Source: Microbacterium sp. LCT-H2 (GTDB taxonomy: Bacteria; Actinomycetota; Actinomycetes; Actinomycetales; Microbacteriaceae). Taken from it: 64,000 bases of DNA. Within the stretch, counting starts at the first letter, position 1. Each line of letters starts with the position of its first letter. Shown here piece after piece: positions 8,185 to 17,157 of the stretch. A model generated the notes under the pieces. It did no database searches, was not told where the DNA came from, and saw only the letters and a list, made by a program, of their open reading frames with translations. The DNA lies in assembly GCF_001866135.1 (NCBI RefSeq), contig NZ_MODW01000002.1, positions 62,001-126,000 of the forward strand, given 5' to 3'. Made by a program: the position numbers and the translations under genes.

Positions 8185-9063
8185 TTCGTCTGCGGTGACG
8201 TCCACGCCTCCGCGCACGCTCCACGCGGTGCTGCGATAGGTGACCGTGCGCGCGGCGCCGTCCTGGCCGGTGCCGGTCACGGTCGCTTCGAGGATGCCGT
8301 CGTCCGCGGTGAACGCCGTCGGGGTGAGCAGCACCGCGGGGAACCGCTCGACACGGAACGCGATGTCGGAGATCTCTCGGAATTCCGTCCCCCACGGGAT
8401 CCGCACGCCGCAGTTCTCGGGGACCACGGTGCCGTCGGCGGTGCAGCTCGTCAGGTAGGCCTCCAGCTGGGTCTGCGCAGCCTCCGTCGCCTCGGGCCGG
8501 AGCTCGGCGGTCACGCCCGCGGTGGCGTCATCCCCGGGGAGCACGACAACCTCGGCCGTACCCGTCAGCAGCGTCCGAGGTGCGGCCGTCACGGGGTACA
8601 CGCCAGGGAGCAGCGCGGCGTCTTGCTCCACCGGGAGGACCGCATCGCCGACCTGCACCGCCGTCCCGATCGTGGTCGTGGAGCGGAGGGCGCCGAGGCC
8701 GGAGTCATCGACGACCCACCCGCCGATGCCCGGCGTCAGTCGGAGGTCCGCCTCGTGCTCGTCTCCGTCGAGCCGGAAGCGCACCGTCGCGGACGCGCCA
8801 CCGTCCCCCTCGCGGACATCGGTGACCTCGGCATCCTGGATGGTCGACGTCGCTCCGGCGAACGCGGTGAGGGCGGCGTCGGACGCCCTGGTCCCGGTCG
8901 CCGCGACCGCCTCCGGATCGCCCGACTCCAGCGCGTGGAGATAGGCCAGCGCCGCCTCCTCCGCCGTGGGCGAGCGGAGCGCGGACAGTCCCCACCACAC
9001 CGCCCCCGCGACAGCGACGGCCGCGACGAGCCCGCCCAGGAGCCACCATCGACGATGGCTCAC
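8164..9063 (-). CDS. Membrane-anchored protein with NTF2-like domain, unknown function
   Basis: A 299-residue protein. GTG at 9063 overlaps the stop of the upstream glycosylase gene (GTGA), giving VSHRRWWLLGG and then one membrane helix (residues ~7-27). Residues ~33-110 (EEAALAYLHALESGDPEAVAATG... VRFRLDGDEHEADLRLTP) resemble the NTF2/DUF4878-like fold found in secreted actinobacterial proteins. A second beta-rich region follows, with two Cys (SCTADGTVVPENCG) that could form a disulfide outside the cell. It is translationally coupled to the DNA glycosylase, though the two predicted locations differ. No enzymatic motif is visible. Confidence 0.75.
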   Translation of the reverse strand: MSHRRWWLLGGLVAAVAVAGAVWWGLSALRSPTAEEAALAYLHALESGDPEAVAATGTRASDAALTAFAGATSTIQDAEVTDVREGDGGASATVRFRLDGDEHEADLRLTPGIGGWVVDDSGLGALRSTTTIGTAVQVGDAVLPVEQDAALLPGVYPVTAAPRTLLTGTAEVVVLPGDDATAGVTAELRPEATEAAQTQLEAYLTSCTADGTVVPENCGVRIPWGTEFREISDIAFRVERFPAVLLTPTAFTADDGILEATVTGTGQDGAARTVTYRSTAWSVRGGVDVTADELALTVW

Positions 9064-10319
9064 GCGACGCCCTCCCGGACGTGGACATGGCGACGCACCG
9101 TGTCCGGGGCGGTGGCGGTGAGTGCGGTGTGGACGGCGGCGGTCGCATCGCCCCATCCGGAGACCGACACCTGGTCGAGACCCTGCCACCGCGCGGCGCG
9201 CAGGAGCTCCGCCGCGATCGCCTCGGCGTCGCCGGGACGCGCCTGCGGCTCCCACCATGCCGACTGCACCTGCAGCGTGGACGTGCCGCGGTCCGCCTTG
9301 AGGTCGACCCGCGCCACAATCCGGTCGCCGACGAGCACGGGCAGCGAGTAGTAGCCGTAGCGGCGCTTCGCTGCCGGCACGTAGATCTCGATGCGGTAGT
9401 CGAGTTCGAACGCCCGCAGCGCACGTTCCCGGAACCACACCACGGGATCGAACGGGGTCAACAGGGCGGCGGTCTCGACCCGGCGCGGAAGAACCGCGTC
9501 GCGATGCCGCCAGGCGGGCAGGGGCCGACCGCCGCGCTCCCAGCCGCGGACGGTCACGGGGTGCACGTCGCCCGCGTCGACGAGATCGGCGATCGCTCCG
9601 GTCACCGCGGCACGGTCGCGGAGGCGGTAGTAGTCGGCCAGGTCGGCCGCCGTCCCGACGCCGCTCGACCGCGCGGCGCGCCGGACGAGCTCGCGGATGG
9701 CGTCCTCGCGCGGGATCTCACGGGACCGGATGCCGTCGGGGATGACCTGCTCGGCGAGGGCGTAGGTGCGCTCGAATCCCCGGCGCCCGCTCACCGCCAC
9801 GTCTCCCGTGCGCCACAGATGCTCGAGGGCGAGCTTGACCTCGTCCCAGTCCCACCAGGTGCCGCGCTCGCGTGGGGCGTCGGCACGGAGATCGACCGGG
9901 CGGAGCGGTCCCCGCGCACGGAGCTCGTCCTGCACCCACTGCACCGTCCGGGCGTTCGTGCGGAGCCAGGAGTCCTCCGCGGACCAGCGCCGCCGGAAGT
10001 CGTCCATGCGGAACCGCCACAGCGGCCAGTCCTCGACGGGGATGAAGGTCGCCTCGTGGGCGAGGTACTCCACATAGTGCGTCGTGCGAGAGAGGAAGAG
10101 GCGGTCGAGAAGCGCCGGATCGTAGGCGCCGAGCCGGGAGAACAGGGGAAGGTAGTGCGACCGGGCGAACACGTTGACCGAGTCGATCTGCAGCACGCCG
10201 AGCCGCTCCATCACGCGGTGCAGATGGCGACCGGAGACGGTGGCCGGACGGGCGCGGGTGAAGCCCTGGGCAGCGAGGGCGATGCGGCGCGCCTGGGCGG
10301 GACTGAGGGTGTCGGTCAC
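9060..10319 (-). CDS. AlkZ/YcaQ-like DNA glycosylase (winged helix, HTH_42)
   Basis: A 419-residue protein of the AlkZ/YcaQ family: tandem winged-helix DNA glycosylases that unhook interstrand crosslinks and excise bulky alkylated bases. The N-terminus (LSPAQARRIALAAQGF) and the catalytic motif GVLQIDSVNVFARSHYLPLFSRLG are clear; Q44-I45-D46 is the Gln-x-Asp form of the active-site motif, as in E. coli YcaQ rather than the Gln-x-Gln of AlkZ. The C-terminus carries TPFDPVVWFRERALRAFELDYRIEIY and YYSLPVLVGDRIVARVDLK, standard for the family. GTG at 10319 is the start that matches the family N-terminus. It overlaps the downstream membrane-protein gene and diverges from the AI-2E-type permease. 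Confidence 0.9.
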   Translation of the reverse strand: MTDTLSPAQARRIALAAQGFTRARPATVSGRHLHRVMERLGVLQIDSVNVFARSHYLPLFSRLGAYDPALLDRLFLSRTTHYVEYLAHEATFIPVEDWPLWRFRMDDFRRRWSAEDSWLRTNARTVQWVQDELRARGPLRPVDLRADAPRERGTWWDWDEVKLALEHLWRTGDVAVSGRRGFERTYALAEQVIPDGIRSREIPREDAIRELVRRAARSSGVGTAADLADYYRLRDRAAVTGAIADLVDAGDVHPVTVRGWERGGRPLPAWRHRDAVLPRRVETAALLTPFDPVVWFRERALRAFELDYRIEIYVPAAKRRYGYYSLPVLVGDRIVARVDLKADRGTSTLQVQSAWWEPQARPGDAEAIAAELLRAARWQGLDQVSVSGWGDATAAVHTALTATAPDTVRRHVHVREGVA

Positions 10320-10335
10320 GCCGCCAGCGTATCCT

Positions 10336-10360
10336 CGCTCTCCGACATCGTCGGAGAGCG
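10336..10360. promoter_or_regulatory. 11-bp-arm palindrome in a divergent promoter region
   Basis: CGCTCTCCGAC (10336-10346), spacer ATC, GTCGGAGAGCG (10350-10360): a perfect inverted repeat in the 85-bp gap between the divergent glycosylase and AI-2E-type permease genes. Its placement, 17 and 45 bp from the two starts, suits an operator, though a 5'-UTR hairpin is equally possible. No regulator is encoded next to it. Confidence 0.45.
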
Positions 10361-10404
10361 CAAGATGCGTCGAGCGGCATACGGCATGACCGTAGACTGA
10401 GGCG

Positions 10405-11601
10405 ATGAGCGAGGACCAGCGACCCCGGCTGCGCGATCTGTTCCGTCCGCGCCCCGTGGTGACCGATCGGACCGTGACCACCGAAGCCGACGAGGCGGTG
10501 CCGCTGCCCCTGCGCATCACGGCGAGCTACGCCTGGCGCCTGCTGCTCATCGCGGCCGCGGCCGGCGTCTTCATCTGGCTGGTGATGCTGCTCAAGCTCC
10601 TCGTCATCCCGCTGATGGTGGGGATCCTGATCACCGCCCTGCTGTGGCCGGCGTTCTCCTGGATGCTGCGCCGCGGCTTCCCGCGCTGGCTCGCGATCGC
10701 TGTCTCGCTCATCGGCACGATCGCCATCGTCACCGGACTGATGTGGCTCGTGGTCTGGCAGGTGCGCGCCCAGCTCCCGGACGTGCAGCAGCGCACGACC
10801 GAGGCCTTCGACCAGTTCCAGGTGTGGCTGCACGACGGTCCGCTGAACCTGTCAGACACGCAGATCGCGAACTACCTGCAGCAGGGCCTCGACTTCATCA
10901 GCGAGCAGGCGCAGGTCCTCTGGACGGGGGCCCTCGCGATCGGGACCACCGTCGGGCACGTGGCCACCGGCGCGCTGCTGTCGCTGTTCATCCTCATCTG
11001 CCTCCTGGCCGACGGTGCGGGCATCTGGCGCTGGACGCTGCGGATCTTCCCGCGGAAGGCCCGCCCCGCTGTCGACGGCGCCGCGCGCAACGGCTGGACG
11101 ACGATCGTCAACTACGCCAGGACGCAGCTGTTCGTGGCGACGATCGACGCGATCGGCATCGGCCTCGGCGCGTTCCTGCTCCAGGTCCCGCTCGCGCTGC
11201 CCGTCGCCGTGCTCGTCTTCCTCGGCTCGTTCATCCCGATCGTCGGTGCGGTCGTGACCGGTGCCGTGGCCGTCTTCCTCGCCCTGGTCTACAACGGGCC
11301 GTGGATCGCCCTCTGGATGCTCGTCGTCGTGCTGGCCGTGCAGCAGATCGAAGGCCACATCCTGCAGCCGATCATGATGGGTTCCGCCGTCAAGGTGCAC
11401 CCCCTCGCCGTCGTCCTCGTGGTCGCGGGCGGCGCGATGATCGCGGGCATCCCCGGTGCCCTGTTCGCCGTCCCGCTGGCCGCGTTCGTGAACGTGGCGG
11501 CGGTGACCATCAGCTCGGGATCCTGGCGCACCGGCGTCGGGCCGAGCGGAGACCTGATCTGGAGCACAGTTCCGCGCGAGCGGAGACGGAGGAATCGATG
11601 A
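10405..11601 (+). CDS. AI-2E family transporter (TqsA/PerM type)
   Basis: A 398-residue integral membrane protein with the AI-2E permease layout: a cytoplasmic N-terminus, paired helices at ~50-100 (LLLIAAAAGVFIWLVMLLKLLVIPLMVGILI), a central soluble region (QVRAQLPDVQQRTTEAFDQF), and C-terminal helices with the signature SFIPIVGAVVTGAVAVFLALVYNGP and QQIEGHILQPIMMGSAVKVHPLAVVLVV. Members export small molecules or ions; AI-2 itself is not implied. The ATG is near the end of the divergent promoter region. The stop overlaps the ilvA start (ATGA), with GACGGAGGA as the ilvA ribosome site inside this gene. Confidence 0.92.
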   Translation: MSEDQRPRLRDLFRPRPVVTDRTVTTEADEAVPLPLRITASYAWRLLLIAAAAGVFIWLVMLLKLLVIPLMVGILITALLWPAFSWMLRRGFPRWLAIAVSLIGTIAIVTGLMWLVVWQVRAQLPDVQQRTTEAFDQFQVWLHDGPLNLSDTQIANYLQQGLDFISEQAQVLWTGALAIGTTVGHVATGALLSLFILICLLADGAGIWRWTLRIFPRKARPAVDGAARNGWTTIVNYARTQLFVATIDAIGIGLGAFLLQVPLALPVAVLVFLGSFIPIVGAVVTGAVAVFLALVYNGPWIALWMLVVVLAVQQIEGHILQPIMMGSAVKVHPLAVVLVVAGGAMIAGIPGALFAVPLAAFVNVAAVTISSGSWRTGVGPSGDLIWSTVPRERRRRNR

Positions 11602-12827
11602 GCGCAGTCCCCAGCCTGACCGAGTTCCAGGACGCGGCTCGAAGTCTGGCTGAGGTGATCTCGCACACCCCGACGCTGCCCTCCCGGGCGCTGTCCGACG
11701 CGCTCGGCGCCCCGGTGCTGCTGAAGATGGAGAACCTGCAGCGCACGGGTTCCTTCAAGATCCGCGGGGCGACCTACCGGCTCTCCCGTCTCAGCGCGGA
11801 GGAGCGCTCCCGCGGGGTCGTGGCGGCCTCGGCCGGCAACCATGCGCAGGGCGTCGCTCTGGCCGCTCAGGCGCTCGGCATCCCGGCGACGATCTTCATG
11901 CCGCTCGGGGTCCCCGTGCCGAAACTCCTCGCCACCCGCGGCTACGGGGCCGAGGTGGTGCTCGAGGGGGAGACCGTCGCCACGTCGCTGCGCCTGGCCG
12001 CCGAGTTCGCCGAGCGCACCGGCGCCGTGCTCATCCATCCGTTCGACCACCGTGACATCGTGATCGGGCAGGGCACCCTCGGCCTGGAGCTACTGGAGGA
12101 TGCGCCCGAGATCGACACCGTGGTCCTCGGCATCGGCGGCGGAGGGCTGATTGCCGGCGTCGCCGCCGCGATCAAGGCCAAGGCCGCCGAGCTCGGGCGG
12201 ACGATCCGCGTGATCGGCGTGCAGGCGGAGAACGCGGCCGCGGTGCCGCCGTCGCTGGCAGCCGGGGAACCGGTCGACATCGTCACGCGCCCCACCATCG
12301 CCGACGGCATCCTCGTCGCCCGCCCCGGGGCCGTGCCGTTCGAGATCATCAAGGACCTCGTCGACGAGGTCGTCACCGTCTCCGACGACGACCTCGCGCG
12401 CGCCATGCTCGTCCTCCTGGAGCAGGCCAAGGTCGTCGTGGAACCCGCCGGCGCCGCGGGGGTCGCCGCTCTCCTCTCCGGACGCGTGTCGGCGACCGGC
12501 ACGACGATGGCCGTGCTGTCCGGCGGCAACATCGACCCGCTCCTGCTGCAACGCGTGGTGTCGCACGGCCTCGCCGCCTCCGGACGGTATCTCACGATCC
12601 GCATCCCGCTGCCCGATCGCCCCGGTCAGCTCGCCCGCGTGTCCGAACTCATCGCGGAGGCGGGAGCGAACGTCATCGAGGCGATGCACACCCGTCACGG
12701 CCACGGACTGCAGATCAGCGAGGTCATCCTCGAGCTCAGTGTCGAGACCCGTGGGGCGGACCACTCGGCCCACACGCTCGACACCCTCCGTCGCGCCGGC
12801 TTCGCACCCATCGTCGTCCAGGACTGA
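11598..12827 (+). CDS. ilvA: Threonine ammonia-lyase with ACT domain
   Basis: PLP enzyme that deaminates threonine to 2-oxobutanoate, the first step of isoleucine synthesis (or threonine catabolism). The 409-residue chain has fold-II PLP motifs: the Schiff-base lysine K54 in TGSFKIRGATYRL, the phosphate loop GIGGGGLIAG, and VVEPAGAAGVAAL. The C-terminal ~85 residues (YLTIRIPLPDRPGQLARVSELIAEAGANV...) are a single ACT domain, as in the shorter TdcB/IlvA-like actinobacterial enzymes. ATG 11598 overlaps the upstream stop and has a strong ribosome site; sequence upstream in this frame belongs to the permease gene's shadow. Confidence 0.93.
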   Translation: MSAVPSLTEFQDAARSLAEVISHTPTLPSRALSDALGAPVLLKMENLQRTGSFKIRGATYRLSRLSAEERSRGVVAASAGNHAQGVALAAQALGIPATIFMPLGVPVPKLLATRGYGAEVVLEGETVATSLRLAAEFAERTGAVLIHPFDHRDIVIGQGTLGLELLEDAPEIDTVVLGIGGGGLIAGVAAAIKAKAAELGRTIRVIGVQAENAAAVPPSLAAGEPVDIVTRPTIADGILVARPGAVPFEIIKDLVDEVVTVSDDDLARAMLVLLEQAKVVVEPAGAAGVAALLSGRVSATGTTMAVLSGGNIDPLLLQRVVSHGLAASGRYLTIRIPLPDRPGQLARVSELIAEAGANVIEAMHTRHGHGLQISEVILELSVETRGADHSAHTLDTLRRAGFAPIVVQD

Positions 12828-12837
12828 CCCCCGGACG

Positions 12838-12878
12838 CGAGACACCCCCTCGACCGTGGCGGTCGAGGGGGTGTCTCG
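12838..12878. terminator. Bidirectional terminator between ilvA and greA
   Basis: An 18-bp perfect stem, from CGAGACACCCCC through CTCGACC, pairs with GGTCGAGGGGGTGTCTCG around GTGGC. It lies between the convergent ilvA and greA stops. Confidence 0.85.
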
Positions 12879-12887
12879 TGAGGGGCG

Positions 12888-13379
12888 TCAGCCCGTGTAG
12901 GTCTCCACCTTCACGATCTCGACGCTGATCGAGCGGCCGTTCGGCGCCTCGTACGACGAGGACTCGCCGACCTTGAGGCCGAGGATCGCCTGGCCCAGCG
13001 GGCTGGCCTCGCTGTAGACGTCGAGGTCGCTGCCGGCGGCGGCGATCTCGCGGCTGCCGAGGAGGAAGACCTCTTCGCCGCCCGCGACGATCGCGGTCAC
13101 GACGGTGCCCGGCTCGACGATGCCCCGGCTGGCAGGGGCCTCGCCGACCTTGGCGGTCTTCAGCAGCGCTTCCAGGGTGCGGATGCGCGCCTCCTGCTTG
13201 CCCTGCTCGTCCTTCGCCGCGTGGTAGCCGCCGTTCTCCTTGAGGTCGCCCTCCTCGCGGGCCGCCTCGATGCGCTTGGCGATCTCGTCGCGACCGACGG
13301 TGGAGAGGTGTTCCAGCTCGGCGACGAGCCGGTCGTAGGCTTCCTGCGTGAGGAAGGGGACCTGAGCATCGGTGGACAT
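12888..13379 (-). CDS. greA: Transcription elongation factor GreA
   Basis: A 163-residue RNA-polymerase secondary-channel factor that stimulates cleavage of backtracked transcripts. The N-terminal coiled coil carries the acidic tip in EEGDLKENGGYHAAKDEQ, and the C-terminal FKBP-like domain runs from ~85 (RGIVEPGTVVTAI...) to VEIVKVETYTG. ATG 13379 follows GAAGGAGC at a good distance and gives MSTDAQVPFLTQEAYDRL, the expected family start. It is a single-gene unit with terminators on both sides. Confidence 0.96.
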   Translation of the reverse strand: MSTDAQVPFLTQEAYDRLVAELEHLSTVGRDEIAKRIEAAREEGDLKENGGYHAAKDEQGKQEARIRTLEALLKTAKVGEAPASRGIVEPGTVVTAIVAGGEEVFLLGSREIAAAGSDLDVYSEASPLGQAILGLKVGESSSYEAPNGRSISVEIVKVETYTG

Positions 13380-13432
13380 GACGAAGCTCCTTCTATCGGG
13401 ATCCCGCCGAGATGCCGCGGGGGATATGCCAA

Positions 13433-13459
13433 GACGCCCCGGCACGGTGCCGGGGCGTC
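13433..13459 (-). terminator. Terminator of the DUF4307 gene
   Basis: A 12-bp stem (GACGCCCCGGCA / TGCCGGGGCGTC, loop CGG) lies 18 bp after the stop of the leftward DUF4307 gene and upstream of greA. Confidence 0.75.
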
Positions 13460-13476
13460 GTCTGTCTGGCATCAGT

Positions 13477-13863
13477 CTAGGCGACCCAGCAGGTGTTCAC
13501 CAAACCTGTCGTCGCCTCCGCGACGGTCGGGATGCGCTCCGCGCGGGTGAGCGCATGGGCATCTCCGGCCGGGATCTCCACGATCTTCCAGCCCACGACG
13601 CCGAACTCCTCGTCGAGGGCTTCGAGCACGCACACGACGTCCTTGCCCTGGACGCCGGTCACCTGGAAGCGCACGTCGACGGCGTGCTCGTCCACGAGCT
13701 CGAAGCCCAGATCATCGGCGTCGACCGCGCTCAGCGACTGGCCGACGATGGACCACGCGAGGGCGGCGAGGAGGAGGAGCGCGACGGCCCCGGCGAGGAA
13801 CCACGGCCACCGACGGCGTCGGGTGCGGCCGTAGCGTTCGTCGAGCTGGAGGGCGGTCGTCAC
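13477..13863 (-). CDS. DUF4307 domain membrane protein
   Basis: A 128-residue protein with the DUF4307 layout: LDERYGRTRRRRWPWFLAGA, one membrane helix (residues ~20-42), then an extracellular beta domain with two Cys (KDVVCVLEALDEEFGVVGWKIVEI and LVNTCWVA). It is common next to greA in actinobacteria. The function is unknown. It diverges from the small membrane protein at 13932. Confidence 0.88.
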   Translation of the reverse strand: MTTALQLDERYGRTRRRRWPWFLAGAVALLLLAALAWSIVGQSLSAVDADDLGFELVDEHAVDVRFQVTGVQGKDVVCVLEALDEEFGVVGWKIVEIPAGDAHALTRAERIPTVAEATTGLVNTCWVA

Positions 13864-13931
13864 AGGTGGGGTCTTCCGGTCGTTAGGCTGGTGATACCAG
13901 GTTATGCGACCTGCGTACGAAAGGCCGATTC

Positions 13932-14219
13932 ATGCGCTTCCTCTCCGAGACCCCGATGCCGACACCGTCGATGACGGTGGCCCCGGAGTCGGTCACGCCG
14001 GGCTTCGCCGGCTTCGCGGTGATCGTCATCGTGCTCGTCGCCGTGATCCTGTTGATCTGGGACATGAACCGCCGGATCCGCCGGGTGCGGTACCGCGAAG
14101 AGGTGCGCGAGGAGCTCGACGCGGAGGAGGCCGCCCGCGCCGCCGGAGACGCCCAGGACCAGGGCCGCACCGCACCGGAAGCGCCCGCCGCGCCCGACGA
14201 GGAGCCGCGCGAGCGCTGA
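13932..14219 (+). CDS. Small single-pass membrane protein, unknown
   Basis: 95 residues: a short N-terminus, one strongly hydrophobic helix (FAGFAVIVIVLVAVILLIWD, residues ~27-45), a basic stop-transfer run (RRIRRVRYREE) and an acidic Ala/Glu/Pro-rich tail. This predicts an N-out, C-in anchor protein. Divergent from DUF4307 and convergent with trhA. No family is recognised. Confidence 0.7.
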   Translation: MRFLSETPMPTPSMTVAPESVTPGFAGFAVIVIVLVAVILLIWDMNRRIRRVRYREEVREELDAEEAARAAGDAQDQGRTAPEAPAAPDEEPRER

Positions 14220-14226
14220 CCGCCGC

Positions 14227-14958
14227 TCAGGGCGCGCCGAGCGACGGCGACAGCGGGTGCAGGGCGATCAGCAGGCACGCGGTCCAGTGGCAGAGGAAGG
14301 CCAGGACCGTGCACACGTGGAAGATCTCGTGGAAGCCGAAGTGTCCCGGCCACGGGTTCGGCTTCTTCAGCGCGTAGACGATGGCGCCGCCCGTGTAGAG
14401 CAGACCGCCGACGATCACGAGGACCATCATGGCCACGTTGGCGTCGAGCAGGTCGACGATGTACATCACCGCGGCCCAGCCGAGCAGCAGATACAGCGCG
14501 ACGTAGAGCCAGCGCGGCGCATGGATCCAGAACACCCGGAAGAGGATGCCGAGCAGGGCTCCGCTCCAGACCAGGGTCAGCAGCAGAACGCCCTTCTCCG
14601 GCGGCAGCGCCAGGGTGGCGAGCGGCGTGTACGTGCCGGCGATGAGCAGCAGGATGTTCGCATGGTCGATCCGCTTGAGGATGCCCTTCACCCGGGGGCG
14701 CCAGTTGAAGCGGTGGTACACGGCGGAGTTCCCGAACAGCAGCAACGAGGTGGCCATGAAGACCGCCGCCGCCCACTTCGCCGCCGCCCCCTGGGATACG
14801 GCGATGAGGACGATGCCTGCGGCGATCGCGACGGGGAACGTGCCGGCGTGGATCCACCCGCGCCAGGTCGGTTTGATCTCGGCCGCCGCGTCGACGGCCG
14901 CCGCTTCGAGCAGCGGCAGCTTCGGGAGGTCGGCGCCGGTCTGGTCGGAAGTGCTCAC
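14227..14958 (-). CDS. trhA: TrhA / hemolysin III family (PAQR) membrane protein
   Basis: A 243-residue, seven-helix protein of the hemolysin III/PAQR superfamily. The diagnostic metal-site residues are present: SAVYHRFNW (helix 2), RIDHANILLLIAGTYTP (helix 3) and FGFHEIFHVCTVLAFLCHW (helix 7). Members modulate membrane lipid homeostasis; haemolysis is a historical name. It is monocistronic, convergent with the small membrane protein and divergent from uppS. Confidence 0.92.
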   Translation of the reverse strand: MSTSDQTGADLPKLPLLEAAAVDAAAEIKPTWRGWIHAGTFPVAIAAGIVLIAVSQGAAAKWAAAVFMATSLLLFGNSAVYHRFNWRPRVKGILKRIDHANILLLIAGTYTPLATLALPPEKGVLLLTLVWSGALLGILFRVFWIHAPRWLYVALYLLLGWAAVMYIVDLLDANVAMMVLVIVGGLLYTGGAIVYALKKPNPWPGHFGFHEIFHVCTVLAFLCHWTACLLIALHPLSPSLGAP

Positions 14959-15051
14959 GTGCTCACTCTAGGTGGGAGCGCATGCCCGTCCCCGTACATG
15001 TCCCCAGGTTCTGCACCGACGCGGAAGAGCGGGGCAGGGTAGCGTAGGTGG

Positions 15052-15834
15052 GTGATGTCACGCGAGAGCCCGGGGCGGGGACCGCTGTACCGGCTGTACA
15101 CCAGCCGGCTGCGCCGCCACCTCGATCCGGCCTCCGTTCCGCACCACGTCGCCATGATGATCGACGGCAACCGCCGATGGGCGCGACAGCTCGGATTCGA
15201 CACCCCAGCCGAAGGGCACCGTGCAGGCGCCGCCAAGATGCAGGAGTTCCTCGGCTGGTGCGACGAACTCGGGGTGCGTGTGGTCTCGCTCTACCTCCTC
15301 TCCAGCGACAACCTCCGCAAACGGGACTCGGCCGAGCTCGCCGACCTCATCGAGATCATCGCGGAGCTCGCCGAGGCGCTGTCCCAGAAGGGGAACTGGC
15401 GGGTCAAGCACGTCGGCCGCTCCGACATCCTCCCGGCGGAGCTGGCGCGCGTGCTCGCCGATGCGGAGGAGCGGACGAAGGACCACACCGGGCTGCACGT
15501 GAACCTCGCGGTCGGGTACGGCGGCCGGAACGAGATCGTCGACGCGGTGCGCAGCATCATCACCACACACGAGGCGTCGGGCGGCACGCTGGAGGACCTC
15601 GCGGCGCAGCTCACTCCGGAGATGATCGGGGAGCACCTCTACACGGGCGGCCAGCCGGATCCCGACCTCGTGATCCGCACGAGCGGCGAGCAGCGGCTCA
15701 GCGACTTCCTGCTGTGGCAGAGCGCGCACAGCGAGTTCTACTTCGTCGAGGCGCTCGGGCCCGATCTGCGACAGGTCGACTTCCTCCGCGCGATCCGCGA
15801 CTACGCCGACCGCGACCGCCGCTTCGGTCGCTGA
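15052..15834 (+). CDS. uppS: Z-prenyl diphosphate synthase (UppS family)
   Basis: A 260-residue cis-prenyltransferase that extends allylic diphosphates with isopentenyl diphosphate; the product may be short (Z,E-FPP) or the C50-55 lipid carrier. Motifs: HVAMMIDGNRRWARQLG (catalytic Asp and diphosphate loop), GHRAGAAKMQEFLGW, YLLSSDNLRKR, and RTSGEQRLSDFLLWQSAHSEFYFV. The GTG at 15052 is immediately followed by ATG at 15055; either may be used. Actinobacteria often have two paralogues, so the lipid-carrier role is not certain for this copy. Confidence 0.9.
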   Translation: MMSRESPGRGPLYRLYTSRLRRHLDPASVPHHVAMMIDGNRRWARQLGFDTPAEGHRAGAAKMQEFLGWCDELGVRVVSLYLLSSDNLRKRDSAELADLIEIIAELAEALSQKGNWRVKHVGRSDILPAELARVLADAEERTKDHTGLHVNLAVGYGGRNEIVDAVRSIITTHEASGGTLEDLAAQLTPEMIGEHLYTGGQPDPDLVIRTSGEQRLSDFLLWQSAHSEFYFVEALGPDLRQVDFLRAIRDYADRDRRFGR

Positions 15835-15868
15835 TCCGAGGGGTGCGGGCGCGTGTCACAATGACGCA

Positions 15869-16999
15869 GTGAGCACTTTCGACGACTACCTCGGCACCTT
15901 CGACGCGGAGCCAGGGTACCTGAACTGGGCGGCATTCGGCCCTGTGTCCCCGTCGGTCCGCGCCGAGGTCTTCGCGGACGCGGACCTCCTCGGCAGTGGC
16001 CGGCCGTCGTCCCTGGCGCTCGTGGGAGAGCGGATCGGACAGGCGCAGGAGGTCGTCGCCGAGCTCCTCGGAGCCGATGCCGCGGACGTCACGCTGCAGC
16101 CGTCGTCGACCCACGGCCTCATGCACGCGCTCTACGGGATCTCCGGCGCGGTCGTCGCGAGCACCGCGGAGTTCCCGAGCGTGAGCCTCACCCTGGAGCG
16201 CGCGGCGGCGGCGTCCGACCACGCGGTCACGCCGCGCTGGATCACGCCCGACGACGGACGGGTCACCCCCGACGCCGTCGCTGCCGTCCTCGACGACGAT
16301 GTCGTGGCGCTCGCCGTCAGCCACGTCGACTTCCGCACCGGCTATCGGGCCGATCTCGCCGCGCTGCGGGACGTCCTCGGCCCCGACCGTCTCCTCATCG
16401 TCGACGCCGTGCAGTCCTTCGGCGTGATCGACGCCGACTACAGCGTCGCGGACGTCGTCGTCGGGCACGGCTACAAATGGCTGCGCGCGGGCCGGGGCAC
16501 CGGGTTCGCGTGGTTCTCGCCGTACGCACGCGAGCGCATCTCGCCCGTGCTCTCCGGGATCACCGGGACGGCGGCGAGCGGGCTGGTCGTCGACGAGCTG
16601 CCCGCCCCGGCACCGGACGCGCGGGCCTACACGATCAGCATGCCGGACACGCTCGCCGCCGGCCGGCTCGCGATCGGCGCTCGGGACGTCAGGGATGCCG
16701 GGGTCGCGGCGATCGAGGAGCGGCTGTCCGCGCACGTGGACGCGGTGATCGCCACGGCCGACCGCCACGGGATCGTCGTCGCCTCCCCGCGCGAGCGCAC
16801 CGAGCGCGCGGGGATCGTCGCCCTCGCACCGGAGGAACCGGCGCGGCTCGCCGCGGCTCTCGCCAACGCCGGACTCGTCGTCACCGCTCGGGGCGGATCC
16901 ATCCGCATCGCGCCGCACGCCGGAACCGACGCCGAGACGCTCGCCCTGCTCGACGAGACCCTGGGCGCGTTCGGCAAGGAATCGTTCATCGTCCCGTAA
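15869..16999 (+). CDS. Aminotransferase class V-fold PLP enzyme
   Basis: A 376-residue fold-I PLP enzyme of the cysteine desulfurase/isopenicillin epimerase type. The cofactor aspartate is in LLIVDAVQSFGV and the Schiff-base lysine is in VVGHGYKWLRAGRGTGF. AADVTLQPSSTHGLMHALYG is the phosphate-binding turn. No mobile-loop cysteine typical of cysteine desulfurases is seen, so a different substrate is likely. The start is 35 bp downstream of uppS, suggesting cotranscription. The reaction cannot be named from sequence. Confidence 0.85.
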   Translation: MSTFDDYLGTFDAEPGYLNWAAFGPVSPSVRAEVFADADLLGSGRPSSLALVGERIGQAQEVVAELLGADAADVTLQPSSTHGLMHALYGISGAVVASTAEFPSVSLTLERAAAASDHAVTPRWITPDDGRVTPDAVAAVLDDDVVALAVSHVDFRTGYRADLAALRDVLGPDRLLIVDAVQSFGVIDADYSVADVVVGHGYKWLRAGRGTGFAWFSPYARERISPVLSGITGTAASGLVVDELPAPAPDARAYTISMPDTLAAGRLAIGARDVRDAGVAAIEERLSAHVDAVIATADRHGIVVASPRERTERAGIVALAPEEPARLAAALANAGLVVTARGGSIRIAPHAGTDAETLALLDETLGAFGKESFIVP

Positions 17000-17157
17000 C
17001 GAATCGCTGGCGTGTCGAGTCCGTGGAAAACCCCTGAGCGGCCGTACCGTCAAGGCATCGGGCAAGGCGCCCGGTCGGGTCGGCCTCAGGTTCGCGACTC
17101 GTGACCCCCTGGTCGACTCGTTCGCATAGCCGGGAATCCCCGGGTCGGGAGTGGGTC

